Shown piece by piece: positions 27,426 to 36,561 of a stretch of DNA of 64,000 nucleotides (positions are counted from its first letter, which is position 1; every line of letters begins with the position of its first letter). The position numbers and the translations under genes are program-made. Origin of the DNA: Candidatus Kuenenia stuttgartensis (GTDB taxonomy: Bacteria; Planctomycetota; Planctomycetia; Planctomycetales; Planctomycetaceae); NCBI GenBank assembly GCA_945906725.1, contig CAMDRI010000004.1:1-64000 (forward strand). Direction: 5' to 3'. The notes below the pieces were generated by a model. It was not told where the DNA came from. It ran no database searches and saw nothing but the letters and a program-made list of their open reading frames with translations.

Positions 27426-28367
27426 GTGTCGCAAGAACATTTCGCGTGGATCAAAGCCCTCGAAGCGAACGTCTCCAAGGCGTTGTTGGGCAAACCAGAG
27501 CCAGTGCATCTCGCCATTGTCGCGCTGTTGGCGGAGGGGCACATCCTGATCGAGGATGCTCCGGGAGTCGGCAAGACGTCGCTGGCGAAAGCCTTGGCCA
27601 AAAGTCTGAACTGCGATTTCAAGCGACTGCAATGCACACCCGACATGTTGCCGAGCGACATTCTTGGAAGCAGCGTGTACTTGCCGAACCGCGGCGAATT
27701 CGAGTTCAGGCAGGGGCCGATCTTCTCGCACATCCTGCTGATCGACGAGATCAACCGCACGACACCCCGCACGCAGTCGGCGTTGCTGGAAGCGATGAAC
27801 GAGTTGCAGGTCTCGATCGAAGGGCACACCTATTTGCTCAAGCGTCCGTTCTTCGTCTTGGCCACGCAGAACCCGTTCGAGTTCGAGGGGACGTTCGCGT
27901 TGCCGGAAAATCAGCTCGACCGGTTTATGCTCTGCATCGACATCGGTTATCCCGATCTTGCCATCGAGAAGGAAATCCTCACCAGCCACCGGACGGGCGA
28001 GCCGGTCGATGCGTTGCAGCCAGCCATGACACTCGAACACCTCGCCGAGTTGCAGCAGGCAGTTCGCGACGTGCGCGTCGACGATTCGATCAACGAGTAC
28101 TTGCTGCGGATCGTGCAAGCGACGCGAACCCACTCGGAATTGTCACTGGGCATCAGTACTCGCGGGGCTTTGACGCTATACCGAGCGGCTCAAAGTTACG
28201 CGCTGCTTGAACAGCGAGCGTTCGTTGTCCCTGACGATATCAAGAGGCTAGCCATCCCGGTTTTGGCTCACCGAGCGATCAGCAAGGGGCTCGTTCGCGA
28301 GGGCCAGCGAGATCGCGTGAAGTCCGTGATCCGCCAAATCTTGGAAAAGACGCCTGTCCCGAAATGA
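27426..28367 (+). CDS. MoxR family AAA+ ATPase
   Basis: 313 residues. Walker A is APGVGKTS (45-52), Walker B ILLIDEINR, sensor 1 LATQNP, and TRGALTLYRAAQSYA in the lid. MoxR proteins are chaperone-type ATPases that often act with DUF58 and VWA proteins. Here neither partner follows, so the neighbours do not tell its client. The start is GTG at 27426. Confidence 0.93.
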   Translation: MSQEHFAWIKALEANVSKALLGKPEPVHLAIVALLAEGHILIEDAPGVGKTSLAKALAKSLNCDFKRLQCTPDMLPSDILGSSVYLPNRGEFEFRQGPIFSHILLIDEINRTTPRTQSALLEAMNELQVSIEGHTYLLKRPFFVLATQNPFEFEGTFALPENQLDRFMLCIDIGYPDLAIEKEILTSHRTGEPVDALQPAMTLEHLAELQQAVRDVRVDDSINEYLLRIVQATRTHSELSLGISTRGALTLYRAAQSYALLEQRAFVVPDDIKRLAIPVLAHRAISKGLVREGQRDRVKSVIRQILEKTPVPK

Positions 28368-28444
28368 CCGGTTTGAGGTAAATCTTGCCGCGGAATGGAT
28401 CTATTCGTTGTTTTCAAACTCACGGAAGAGACTCAGGGGGAGCT

Positions 28445-31294
28445 ATGTTTGCTCCGCATCGCCAATCGTGCTCGATCTTCGCTGTGGCACTGCTCTGCGG
28501 TGTCGCCGTCGGTTGCATCGACACCGACCAAGGTGCAGTCCTCGTCAAGCCGCATAAGCAAAAGTCGAAGAGTGGCTCGATCGTGTCCGAGTCGTCCTCT
28601 CGTCAGCCAACTCGCCGCGCGAACGGCAGCCGCGATCCGAAGTTGGAACAAGAACTCGCGCAGGTCGATGAGCTGATTCGACAGGCCGGTGGTTCCGATG
28701 TTGACGAGCTCGCGAACGAACTTGACGAAGTGAATCCTGGCAAGTCGGTGATCCGCACTGCATTCGCCGAAGAGCCCGTCGGCGGCAAGAAAGAAACTCC
28801 CAAAGCTGGCAAAGCCAACCGGCTGGCGAAAGAGTCCAGCCCGTATCTGTTGATGCACGCTCACAACCCGGTCGATTGGTTCCCGTGGGGTCCGGAAGCG
28901 TTCGAGAAGGCGAAGAAGGAAGGCAAGCTGGTTTTCCTGTCGATCGGCTACACCAGTTGCCACTGGTGTCACGTCATGGAACGGCTGGTGTTCTCGAATG
29001 ACGAGATCGCTAAGTACATGAGCGACAACTTCGTCTGCGTGAAAGTGGACCGTGAGGAGCGACCCGACGTCGACGACATCTACATGACCGCGCTGTCGGT
29101 CTATTTCCGGCTGAGCGGTTCGGAACAGAACGGCGGCTGGCCGCTGTCGATGTTCATGACCGCCGAAGGGAAACCGATCGCGGGAGGCACCTACTTCCCG
29201 CCCGAGGATTCCGAGGGACGCATGGGCTTCCCGACGGTGATGAAACGCATTTCCGATTTGTGGCGAGACGATCGCAAGGCGCTCGAAGGAAACGCTGACG
29301 TCCTGACGACGAACATTCGCCGAGTGATGACCACCAAGCTCGTCGTGCAAGACACGCCGCTGACGGCCGAGCTCGCCGCCGCGACGGTGAAGCACCTTGC
29401 CACCACGCACGACACGAAGTTCGGAGGCTTCGACTTCAATCCCGCTCGCGCGAACGCGCCGAAATTCCCGGTGCCGAGCAAGCTTGCGCTGGCATTGTAC
29501 GCGGCCAGTCGCGACAGCGACGACGCTCTGCAAGCAAAGGTCACTTTCACGCTCGATGCGATGGCTGCGGGCGGCATTCGCGATCATCTCGCCGGCGGCT
29601 TCCATCGCTACAGCACCGACCGAGCTTGGAAGGTGCCGCACTTCGAGAAGATGCTGTACGACAACGCACAGCTTGCCGACGTGTACGTCGAAGCATTTCG
29701 CCAAACGAAAGACCCAGCCTACAAACTGATCGCTGAGGAGATCTGCGACTTCGTGCTCCGCGAGATGACTGACAAACGGGGCGGATTCTTTTCGGCGCTT
29801 GATGCCGACAGCGAGGATGTCGAAGGTAAAAGCTACGTCTGGTCCGAACGCGAGATCGACCAACTGCTTGGCTCCGAGGCCGAGGCGTTCAAATTCGCCT
29901 ACGGATTGAAAGAGAAGAACTCGTTTGAAGTCGGCTACGTTCTGCATCAACCGCAACCGCTCGATCAAGTCGCCGCGAAGTTGAAGTTTTCTCCCGACGA
30001 TCTCGACCGACGATTGGCAGCCGCGAAGCAAAAACTTCTGGCGGCTCGTAACCGTCGGCCGCAGCCGCTGACCGACGACAAAGTCCTCACCGGTTGGAAT
30101 GGCCTGATGATCCGAGCGTTGTCGAACGCCGGCGCTCGCTTCGATCGAGCCGACTATCTTAGCGCCGCCGAGCGAGCCGCGATTTTCGTCGTCACCGAAC
30201 TGCGAGACAAAGAGGGCCGCCTGCACCGCAGTTATCGCGGCTCGGCGAGTCCGATTTTGGGATACCTCGACGACTACACCTACCTCGTGGACGGCCTGAT
30301 CTCGCTGCATTTGGCGACGAAGGAACCGAAATGGCTCAACGCGGCCAGCCAGCTGACGGACGATCAACTGAAACTCTTCTGGGATGAACAGAACAGCGGC
30401 TTCTTTTTCACTGCGACTGACCACGAAGAATTGCTCGCACGGTCGAAGGACCGGTACGACTCGGTTGTGCCATCGGGCAATAGCGTAGCCGTCCGCAACC
30501 TGATTCGACTTACGGCTCTGACCAAGAACGAGAGCTACCGCGAGAAGGCGGAGCAAACCTTGAAGTCCGCCGCCGGTTCAATGCAAGATTCGCCGGGAGG
30601 CTTCGCGAACATGGCTCTCGGCCTGTTCGAGTTTCTTGACAAGCCCAACTTCGGAGCGTCTCGCCGCAGCGTCGATCCCAGCATCCAGGCTGTGTCTACC
30701 GAAGAAGTCATCGACATCGCCGTGAAACCAAAACGCGAGCAGACGAATCCGGTACCGCTCGCCGATAAGCCCCCAAAGAGTTCGCCGAAGTCAGAGCCCG
30801 CCGAAAAGACGAAGAAGACCGACATCCTGGCAGCCGAGGCACATCTGAGCGTCGATCGTCTGCCGGCCGGAAGCTCCTGCCGCATCGCGATGGTGCTCGA
30901 CATCAAAGAAGGCTGGCACATCAATCAAAATCCGCCCGATCCCGTGGAACAGTCGCCAACCACGTTCACGATGAAAACCAAATACGGCAGCAAACTGCTC
31001 AATGTGAAGTACCCCAAGGGGCACAAGTTCACGCCCCCCGGTGCTCCGGAACCGATCGTCGTTTACGAGGGCCAAATCGTCCTAATTGGCACGATCGAAG
31101 TCCCCGAAGAGGCGGCGGGCAACACGGAAGAATTCGACCTGCTCGTCAAATACCAAGCCTGTAGCAATGACCGCTGCGAACCACCGAAGACACTCACGCT
31201 CAAAGGGAAAGTCGAGGTCGCTCCTGCTGACGAGAAGGTCAAATCAATCAACGACAAGCTCTTCAACCCGAGGCCTGCGACGAAAAAGAACTGA
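28445..31294 (+). CDS. DUF255 thioredoxin-like lipoprotein fused to DsbD N-terminal-like domain
   Basis: 949 residues. Lipobox AVGC gives Cys24. From about residue 120, [20 protein letters not shown] and CHWCHVM (172-178) mark the DUF255/YyaL domain, a thioredoxin-like fold joined to an (alpha/alpha)6 barrel ([40 protein letters not shown]). The last about 130 residues ([36 protein letters not shown]) resemble the DsbD N-terminal domain, with its Cys pair. So it may take part in periplasmic disulfide exchange. ATG 28445 follows GGGGGAG; it is the better start. The family is widespread, but this fusion and the lipid anchor are notable. Confidence 0.88.
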   Translation: MFAPHRQSCSIFAVALLCGVAVGCIDTDQGAVLVKPHKQKSKSGSIVSESSSRQPTRRANGSRDPKLEQELAQVDELIRQAGGSDVDELANELDEVNPGKSVIRTAFAEEPVGGKKETPKAGKANRLAKESSPYLLMHAHNPVDWFPWGPEAFEKAKKEGKLVFLSIGYTSCHWCHVMERLVFSNDEIAKYMSDNFVCVKVDREERPDVDDIYMTALSVYFRLSGSEQNGGWPLSMFMTAEGKPIAGGTYFPPEDSEGRMGFPTVMKRISDLWRDDRKALEGNADVLTTNIRRVMTTKLVVQDTPLTAELAAATVKHLATTHDTKFGGFDFNPARANAPKFPVPSKLALALYAASRDSDDALQAKVTFTLDAMAAGGIRDHLAGGFHRYSTDRAWKVPHFEKMLYDNAQLADVYVEAFRQTKDPAYKLIAEEICDFVLREMTDKRGGFFSALDADSEDVEGKSYVWSEREIDQLLGSEAEAFKFAYGLKEKNSFEVGYVLHQPQPLDQVAAKLKFSPDDLDRRLAAAKQKLLAARNRRPQPLTDDKVLTGWNGLMIRALSNAGARFDRADYLSAAERAAIFVVTELRDKEGRLHRSYRGSASPILGYLDDYTYLVDGLISLHLATKEPKWLNAASQLTDDQLKLFWDEQNSGFFFTATDHEELLARSKDRYDSVVPSGNSVAVRNLIRLTALTKNESYREKAEQTLKSAAGSMQDSPGGFANMALGLFEFLDKPNFGASRRSVDPSIQAVSTEEVIDIAVKPKREQTNPVPLADKPPKSSPKSEPAEKTKKTDILAAEAHLSVDRLPAGSSCRIAMVLDIKEGWHINQNPPDPVEQSPTTFTMKTKYGSKLLNVKYPKGHKFTPPGAPEPIVVYEGQIVLIGTIEVPEEAAGNTEEFDLLVKYQACSNDRCEPPKTLTLKGKVEVAPADEKVKSINDKLFNPRPATKKN

Positions 31295-31395
31295 GCTCGT
31301 AGTGAACCGAGTCATCGGGTCTGAGTCGCACATTCGACCTCATCGATGGAGTCACAACGAGCGCACCCGGTCGTCAACCAAAGCAGACTTATTCC

Positions 31396-31983
31396 ATGCA
31401 CCCATCACTCAATGCGAATCTGTTTCTCGTCAAAGAACACACCGGCTTTTTCAAAGCGGCGAACAACTACGACATCCACGATCCAGAGACGGGTGAGATC
31501 GTGATGGAGTGCCGCGAAGAGAAGTTGGGGTTCTTGACCAAGATGCTGCGTTTCACCGACTACAAACGGATGACGCCGTTCGACGTCGAGATTCGGTCGC
31601 CCGACGGTGAGCAAATTGTGCGGGTGACTCGTGGTATTTCCATCTTCCTCTCAAAAGTGATGGTGCTCGATGAGAATGACCAGGTAATCGGTGGCTTCAA
31701 GCAGAAGTTCTTCTCGATGAGCGGGGCCTTCACGGTTTTGGGCACCAACGACGAGCCGCTTTGCCAACTCAAAGGCAAGTGGACGGGGTGGGATTTCAGC
31801 TTCATGGCCGGCGACCAGCAACTGGCTCGCGTGACCAAGAAATGGGCCGGGCTGGGGAAAGAGCTTTTCACCACGGCCGACAATTATGTGCTGCAAATCA
31901 ACGACTGCGTGCCAGCCAATAGTCCGTTGCGACAGCTCATCGTCGGTGCGGTGATGTGTATCGACATGGTTTTGAAGGAATAG
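31396..31983 (+). CDS. Scramblase/LURP-one-related (Tubby C-like) protein
   Basis: 195 residues. Beta-rich sequence with repeated strand-loop units (KHTG-type LVKEHTGFFKAANNYDIHDP, VIGGFKQKFFSMSGAFTVLG, LKGKWTGWDFSFMAGDQQLA) fits the LURP-one/phospholipid scramblase family. A C-terminal hydrophobic helix (QLIVGAVMCIDMVL) may sit in the membrane. Function in bacteria is unknown. Confidence 0.8.
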   Translation: MHPSLNANLFLVKEHTGFFKAANNYDIHDPETGEIVMECREEKLGFLTKMLRFTDYKRMTPFDVEIRSPDGEQIVRVTRGISIFLSKVMVLDENDQVIGGFKQKFFSMSGAFTVLGTNDEPLCQLKGKWTGWDFSFMAGDQQLARVTKKWAGLGKELFTTADNYVLQINDCVPANSPLRQLIVGAVMCIDMVLKE

Positions 31984-31999
31984 AAGGCTCTCGATCCCG

Positions 32000-32290
32000 T
32001 CACTCTGGCAGCGGAATCGCGCCGGGGGCCGGGACTCCCTTGCCAGACTTGATGTACTGACCTCGTTGTTGAGCGTACTCGTCGGGAGTCAGTGAATCGT
32101 CGGCCACATCAGGGTTCTTCGCATCCTCGAAGTAGCGTTTGAGAAACGGCACGCACCAACCACAGCCCGTGCCGGCTCCACCGCATTCGGAAAGCTGGCT
32201 GGCTCGACTTAGAGAATGAATCCGCTGGAAGTTGAGGATCTTCCGCTTCGAGATGTGAAAGCAGTAGCAAATCGTGTCGTCCAATTCCAC
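32000..32290 (-). CDS. BFD-like [2Fe-2S]-binding protein
   Basis: About 96 residues. CYC (in TICYCFHISKR) and ECGGAGTGCGWCVPFLKR supply four cluster Cys in BFD-like spacing. BFD domains pair with reductases or assist iron release from bacterioferritin. The C-terminal 40 residues are polar and Pro-rich. The start is GTG at 32290 (with CGGAG upstream) or TTG at 32296. The gene for its partner is not visible nearby. Confidence 0.82.
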   Translation of the reverse strand: MELDDTICYCFHISKRKILNFQRIHSLSRASQLSECGGAGTGCGWCVPFLKRYFEDAKNPDVADDSLTPDEYAQQRGQYIKSGKGVPAPGAIPLPE

Positions 32291-32311
32291 GAGCAAGACT
32301 CCGATACGTTG

Positions 32312-33289
32312 TCAGTCGTTCTGAACCGGCCGATGCAGCTCGATGTGACCGTCGACGGTTCGCCGTTCCAGGCCGACTTGTTTGAGCAGCGTATCGAGAA
32401 TCTCGCCCACCGTCGTCTGCTTCAATTGGAGTGTCACCGGCTTTTGCAGTTGTTCGTCATCGACACGATTCAAATCCCAGACGATGGGGACTCCGGCGAG
32501 TTCCTCGACGGTGTCCAAGACTTTGACGAATGGCACCGGCTTCGCCTGATCGAATCGCACGATCTTCTGCTGCAGCTTGGCCTCGATCGCTTCAGGCGAC
32601 AACACGGCCGGAGCCGGCGGGGTCGCAGGTTTTGGCTCGTCCATCGGAGGCTTCTCGACAACAGTAGCCGGTTTGTCGTCACGCGGCGGTTCGACAACGT
32701 CAGCCGGTTCGGGGAGCGGCGGCAACTGCAACTTGGCGACGCCCTTCGTGACGTCTGCCTCTGGGATCGTCGGATCAGGTTCGGCAGCAGCCTTGGAGTT
32801 CTGTTCGTCCACTTGCGAGGGCGGGGATTTGTCGTGGGATGCGCTCCCTGCCGATTGAGTGACCGGCGGAACGGATTTGGACTGTCCTGAATAGCGACCG
32901 GAATTCACGACGATCAGCAGCATGACCCCAAACAGTGCGGCGACGATCCAACCCAGCGCGGCGGGCCGACGACTCAGTCGGTCCCAGGCGGACATCGGAG
33001 GTTGCAATGCGACTCCGAGATCGGAGGCGCTCGACGCGGTTTTCAAACTCGCCCGACGCGTCAGCGAGGGGTCGGGTGTCTCCGCGGACGATGACCCCTC
33101 GCTGGCGCGTCGGGCTGAATTGTCAGAGCGAGGCAATGCCTTCGCCTTCACACCTGCCGAGCCATCGCCCTCGATCAACAGCGACTCGTGGCAGTCCGGA
33201 CAGTCGAAGGCTCGCCCGACAAACAACGCGCGGTTCTGCAACCGCAGCGGAGCTTGGCACGACGGACATTGAAATTGCACGACGGACAT
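32312..33289 (-). CDS. Zinc-ribbon, membrane and STN-like domain protein
   Basis: 325 residues. An N-terminal zinc ribbon (CPSCQAPL ... CPDCHES) is followed by a low-complexity part, a membrane helix (GWIVAALFGVMLLIVVNSGR), a Pro/Lys-rich spacer and a C-terminal domain (LAGVPIVWDLNRVDDEQLQK, VTLQLKQTTVGEILDTLLKQ) resembling the STN/secretin N0 fold. So it may contact a secretin or TonB-type pore. An ATG at 33394 is in frame; 33289 (MSVVQFQCPSC) starts right at the zinc ribbon and is preferred. Positions 33051-33116 are a translated palindrome. Confidence 0.72.
   Translation of the reverse strand: MSVVQFQCPSCQAPLRLQNRALFVGRAFDCPDCHESLLIEGDGSAGVKAKALPRSDNSARRASEGSSSAETPDPSLTRRASLKTASSASDLGVALQPPMSAWDRLSRRPAALGWIVAALFGVMLLIVVNSGRYSGQSKSVPPVTQSAGSASHDKSPPSQVDEQNSKAAAEPDPTIPEADVTKGVAKLQLPPLPEPADVVEPPRDDKPATVVEKPPMDEPKPATPPAPAVLSPEAIEAKLQQKIVRFDQAKPVPFVKVLDTVEELAGVPIVWDLNRVDDEQLQKPVTLQLKQTTVGEILDTLLKQVGLERRTVDGHIELHRPVQND
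33051..33116. repeat. Repeat family G, in-frame palindrome in zinc-ribbon gene
   Basis: Left arm 33051-33073 (GCCCGACGCGTCAGCGAGGG start) and right arm 33093-33116 (ending GCTGGCGCGTCGGGCT) are nearly perfect reverse complements. Translated on the minus strand they give ARRASEGSSS and DPSLTRRAS, without a stop. Confidence 0.88.
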
Positions 33290-33534
33290 GCGTGGGACCG
33301 TGAGCGAGGGTAAAGACAGGATTGATCGTTGGTTATTGGTCTTGCGGCCAGTCAAGTCCTCCGGTCGCGAGTGCTGCGCCGCTTCCCATTGCACAACTCA
33401 AGAACTTGCGCCGACTGAGAGACATCGTCAAGACCGCCCCTTCAAGTCTGATCAACAACGCAAAAACGCTGCACTCGCCGAGATGGGCGAAAGTCTAATC
33501 GCGCGGGATTCTCGCAGCGACTGCTGTGGGAAGA

Positions 33535-34440
33535 TCACTTCGACTTCAGCAATGCGTCTCGAACATTCGCCAATTCCTGGCGTTTGGCGGTATCGACTTT
33601 CGGGAAGTGCAGGTCCAGCGACGACAGCGTGTCGATGACGGCCGCGGCAACCACGATGCGCGTGAACCACTTGTTGTCGGCAGGAACGACATACCACGGC
33701 GAATCCTTAGTCGCCGTGTTGCGAATCATGTCCTCGTACGCCTTCATATAATCGCCCCAATGTTCACGCTCTTCGGCGTCAGCGGATGAAAACTTCCAGT
33801 TCTTCGAGGGTTCGTCCAAACGGCTTAGAAATCGGTTGAGTTGCTCTTTCTTCGAGACGTGCAGGAAGAATTTTCTCACGATCACGCCATTGCGAGAGAG
33901 GTACTGTTCGAGGTTGCGAATGTCCTCAAAGCGCTCATCCCAAATGTGCTTCGTGACGAGTTCGGGAGGCAGCTTTTGTTTTTCGAGCAACTCCGGATGC
34001 ACGCGGACAACAAGCGTCTCTTCGTAGTACGAGCGATTGAAAATGCCGATGCGTCCGCGTTCCGGCAGGCATTTCAGGCAACGCCAAAGGTAATCGTGAT
34101 CGAGGTCTTCGCTGGTCGGGGCTTTGAACGAGAAGACTTGGCAGCCCTGCGGATTGATCCCCGACATGACGTGCTTGATCGCTCCGTCTTTGCCGGCCGC
34201 GTCCATCGCCTGGAAGATCAGCAACACCGACCGGCGGTCCTGCGCGTACAACCGCTCCTGCAACGCAGCGAGGGCCTCGATCCCCTCCGCCAGCACTTGT
34301 TCCGCGAGCGGCTTATGCTCGTCCTTCAGCCAAGCCGTGTCTCCGGGGTCAATGTCCTTGAGCCGAAACTTCTTGCCATCCGTGATGGAGTAGTGCTTGG
34401 CAAGTTTGTGGGCGTGCTGGGTCAATTCTTTCAGTTTCAT
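33535..34440 (-). CDS. ppk2: Polyphosphate kinase 2
   Basis: 301 residues, PPK2 family, transferring phosphate between polyphosphate and nucleotides. Walker A-like MDAAGKDGAIKHVM, then GIFNRSYYEETLVVRVHPEL and the lid region with DERFEDIRNLEQYLSRNGV. So it is a single-domain enzyme. The ATG at 34440 gives MKLKELTQHAHKLA; the frame is also open to 34539 through the repeat at 34504-34564, but that start is unlikely. Confidence 0.95.
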   Translation of the reverse strand: MKLKELTQHAHKLAKHYSITDGKKFRLKDIDPGDTAWLKDEHKPLAEQVLAEGIEALAALQERLYAQDRRSVLLIFQAMDAAGKDGAIKHVMSGINPQGCQVFSFKAPTSEDLDHDYLWRCLKCLPERGRIGIFNRSYYEETLVVRVHPELLEKQKLPPELVTKHIWDERFEDIRNLEQYLSRNGVIVRKFFLHVSKKEQLNRFLSRLDEPSKNWKFSSADAEEREHWGDYMKAYEDMIRNTATKDSPWYVVPADNKWFTRIVVAAAVIDTLSSLDLHFPKVDTAKRQELANVRDALLKSK

Positions 34441-34460
34441 GACATGCTTCCCGAATGCAA

Positions 34461-34495
34461 AACAGCCCGACGCGAATCCTCGCGAACGGGCTGTT
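34461..34495 (-). terminator. Hairpin between TIM-barrel and ppk2 genes
   Basis: AACAGCCCG (34461-34469) pairs with CGGGCTGTT (34487-34495). On the plus strand a T-run follows (to 34504), and on the minus strand TTGC follows, so it can act in either direction. It lies between the end of the gene at 34570 and the start of ppk2. Confidence 0.45.
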
Positions 34496-34503
34496 GAGTT
34501 TTT

Positions 34504-34564
34504 TAGGATGGGCACTCCTGCCCGTCCCTTGAACCACATGGTCGGGCAAGAGTGCCCAACCTAC
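34504..34564. repeat. Repeat family C, intergenic copy
   Basis: Arms TAGGATGGGCACTCCTGCCC (34504 onward) and the reverse-complement-like CGGGCAAGAGTGCCCAACCT (34543 onward). In-frame relatives lie at 53694-53783 and 56484-56560, and one arm is at 63966-63995. Confidence 0.88.
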
Positions 34565-34569
34565 GGAGA

Positions 34570-35565
34570 CTATTTCTCAAACGCCGAATCGAACCGGCGG
34601 TTCGACGGAGTGAAATCCACGTTCTTGCAGAACTGAGCGGCCTCGCGAGCGCCGTGTTCCCGCTCCATGCCGCAATCTTCCCACTCGACCGAGAGTGGGC
34701 CGCTGTAGCCGACCGCGTTGAGGGCGCGGATGATTTCCTCAAAGCGAACGGCTCCGCGACCGACCGAACGGAAATCCCAACCGCGGCGCGGATCGCCGAA
34801 CGACAGGTGGCTGCTGTTGATGCCCGTGCGGCCGTTGAGCGTCGTGCTCGCGTCCTTCATGTGGACGTGGTAGATGCGATCCGGGAAGTAGCGAATGAAC
34901 TCAACCGGATCGACCCCTTGCCAGATCAAGTGGCTGGGATCGAAGTTGAAGCCAAATGCCTCGCGTCGGTCGAGCACTTTCAAAGCCCACTCAGCCGAGT
35001 AGATGTCGAACGCGATTTCGGTTGGATGAACTTCGAGGGCGAACTTCACGCCGCAATCATCGAACACGTCGAGGATCGGGTTCCAGCGATCGGCCAGCAA
35101 TTGGAAGCCCGCTTCGATGGTCTCGCGCGGCGTCGGCGGGAAGTCGTAGATGTACGGCCAGATGCTCGAACCGGTGAAGCCATTGACGACGCCGACTCCC
35201 AGCTTCTGAGCGGCTCGCGCGGTGTTCTTCATTTCGGCGATGGCCCGCTCTTGAACCTTCGCCGGATTGCCGTCACCCCAGACATACGGCGGCAGGATCG
35301 CCTTGTGCCGCGAGTCGATCACGTCCAGCACCGCTTGGCCGACCAAGTGGTTCGAGATCGCGAACAACTTCAGGTCATGCTTCTCGAGCAAGTCCCGCTT
35401 GCGAGCACAGTAGGTGTCATCGGAGAGAGCCTTATCGACTTCGAAGTGGTCGCCCCAGCAGGCGAGTTCGAGGCCATCGTAGCCGAAGTCTTTCGCCTTC
35501 TTGCAAAGATCTTCGAGCTTCAAATCTGCCCACTGACCGGTGAACAACGTGACGGGACGAGCCAT
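34570..35565 (-). CDS. Sugar phosphate isomerase/epimerase-like TIM barrel protein
   Basis: 331 residues. Metal-site strands typical of the xylose-isomerase-like barrel: [12 protein letters not shown] (Glu), [12 protein letters not shown] (Asp, His), YHVHMKDAS (His), [12 protein letters not shown] (Glu). So it is probably a catalytically intact isomerase or epimerase; substrate unknown. ATG 35565 follows AGGAGATTGTC, so it is preferred over an in-frame ATG at 35670. A second family member is at 8384-9274. Confidence 0.92.
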   Translation of the reverse strand: MARPVTLFTGQWADLKLEDLCKKAKDFGYDGLELACWGDHFEVDKALSDDTYCARKRDLLEKHDLKLFAISNHLVGQAVLDVIDSRHKAILPPYVWGDGNPAKVQERAIAEMKNTARAAQKLGVGVVNGFTGSSIWPYIYDFPPTPRETIEAGFQLLADRWNPILDVFDDCGVKFALEVHPTEIAFDIYSAEWALKVLDRREAFGFNFDPSHLIWQGVDPVEFIRYFPDRIYHVHMKDASTTLNGRTGINSSHLSFGDPRRGWDFRSVGRGAVRFEEIIRALNAVGYSGPLSVEWEDCGMEREHGAREAAQFCKNVDFTPSNRRFDSAFEK

Positions 35566-35733
35566 GACAATCTCCTGATACTGAGTCTTGACGTGCGACA
35601 ACGAGAGTGAGAACGAATCCACAAAGACGGCTGATGCCCACCGCGAGCACTTCGACAGACAGCCAGACACCCTTGTAACCAGCCGCTTTTTCGAGTGTCA
35701 AACGAGTGACGTCAGGAGCGAACGGACATCAAT

Positions 35734-36396
35734 TCAGGCTTCTGGGTGTGAGGGCAGCTCAATCGAGTCCGTGCTCCTAACCACTGCCACCGCCTGAGCG
35801 ATCTCGCGGTCGGTCAACAGTCCGGTCAGCCGTCCCGCAAAGCCGGGCGAAACATGCCAGCGGCCTAGCACGTCGAACATAGCCTCGCACTTGCTCGGTT
35901 CCAAACCGAACTGAGCTTTCAGCGACAATGCTTCAAACGGCGGCAAGTCCTCAAACTGGCTGATTAACAAGAAATCTCCCTCATTCGGCAACGTCAGATG
36001 TACTTGCCGAAGATTGGCGGGGAATGCCCCCTGCGAAGTGAGCGAGATGCGTCGCGGACCGGAAGTTCCCCACGCTTTAAGCTGCTGCGGTTCTTGCTCA
36101 GCGATGCGAGCCGCTGTTTCGCAGACAGCGAACAGCACCGACTCGTCTACCAAGTCACCGTCGAATCGCTCGCGGTGGAGATGCTTCTGCCATGTTTCTG
36201 AGAGGAGATCGAGTTGCACCTGTGGCGGGACCGCTCGCAAGAACGGAACCTCTGACAGATAGCCAAAGCCCTCGGCCGCTTCAGGGCCAAATTGTCTGGC
36301 CAGCACAATCCGTTCAAGCGTGTCGAGACACGCGATCCGGAAGGTGAGGTAACTCAAAGTGTTGTTCGGCAGCAGCGCATTGGTGATGGTCAACAT
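35734..36396 (-). CDS. Hypothetical protein
   Basis: 220 residues, not recognised. Predominantly helical N-terminal half (LSYLTFRIACLDTLERIVLA, VQLDLLSETWQKHLHRERFD), beta-containing middle (RRISLTSQGAFPANLRQVHL) and a final helical segment. No signal peptide or membrane segment. It follows the topoisomerase gene by 165 bp and may be in the same transcription unit. Confidence 0.6.
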   Translation of the reverse strand: MLTITNALLPNNTLSYLTFRIACLDTLERIVLARQFGPEAAEGFGYLSEVPFLRAVPPQVQLDLLSETWQKHLHRERFDGDLVDESVLFAVCETAARIAEQEPQQLKAWGTSGPRRISLTSQGAFPANLRQVHLTLPNEGDFLLISQFEDLPPFEALSLKAQFGLEPSKCEAMFDVLGRWHVSPGFAGRLTGLLTDREIAQAVAVVRSTDSIELPSHPEA

Positions 36397-36561
36397 GGGA
36401 CGACATGCTGGCGTCGGTGCGACCCGACTTCAACGAGAATCCCGTGAGTCAGTCATTTTCTTCAAAACTGCTTTCGCGAGCCTGCCCGGCTCCCCGAAGA
36501 CCGTTGAGTTTTCGTGACACGCACAGCCTACGCTGTTAGCAAGGCTTAACATCCTGGCGAC

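Noticed and set aside
28433-30556. Minus-strand open frame of 707 codons opposite the DUF255 gene
   Set aside because: The plus frame encodes CHWCHVM and other family motifs; the antisense is a shadow.
34552-35610. Plus-strand open frame of 352 codons opposite a TIM-barrel gene
   Set aside because: Same reasoning: the minus frame has conserved metal-site motifs.
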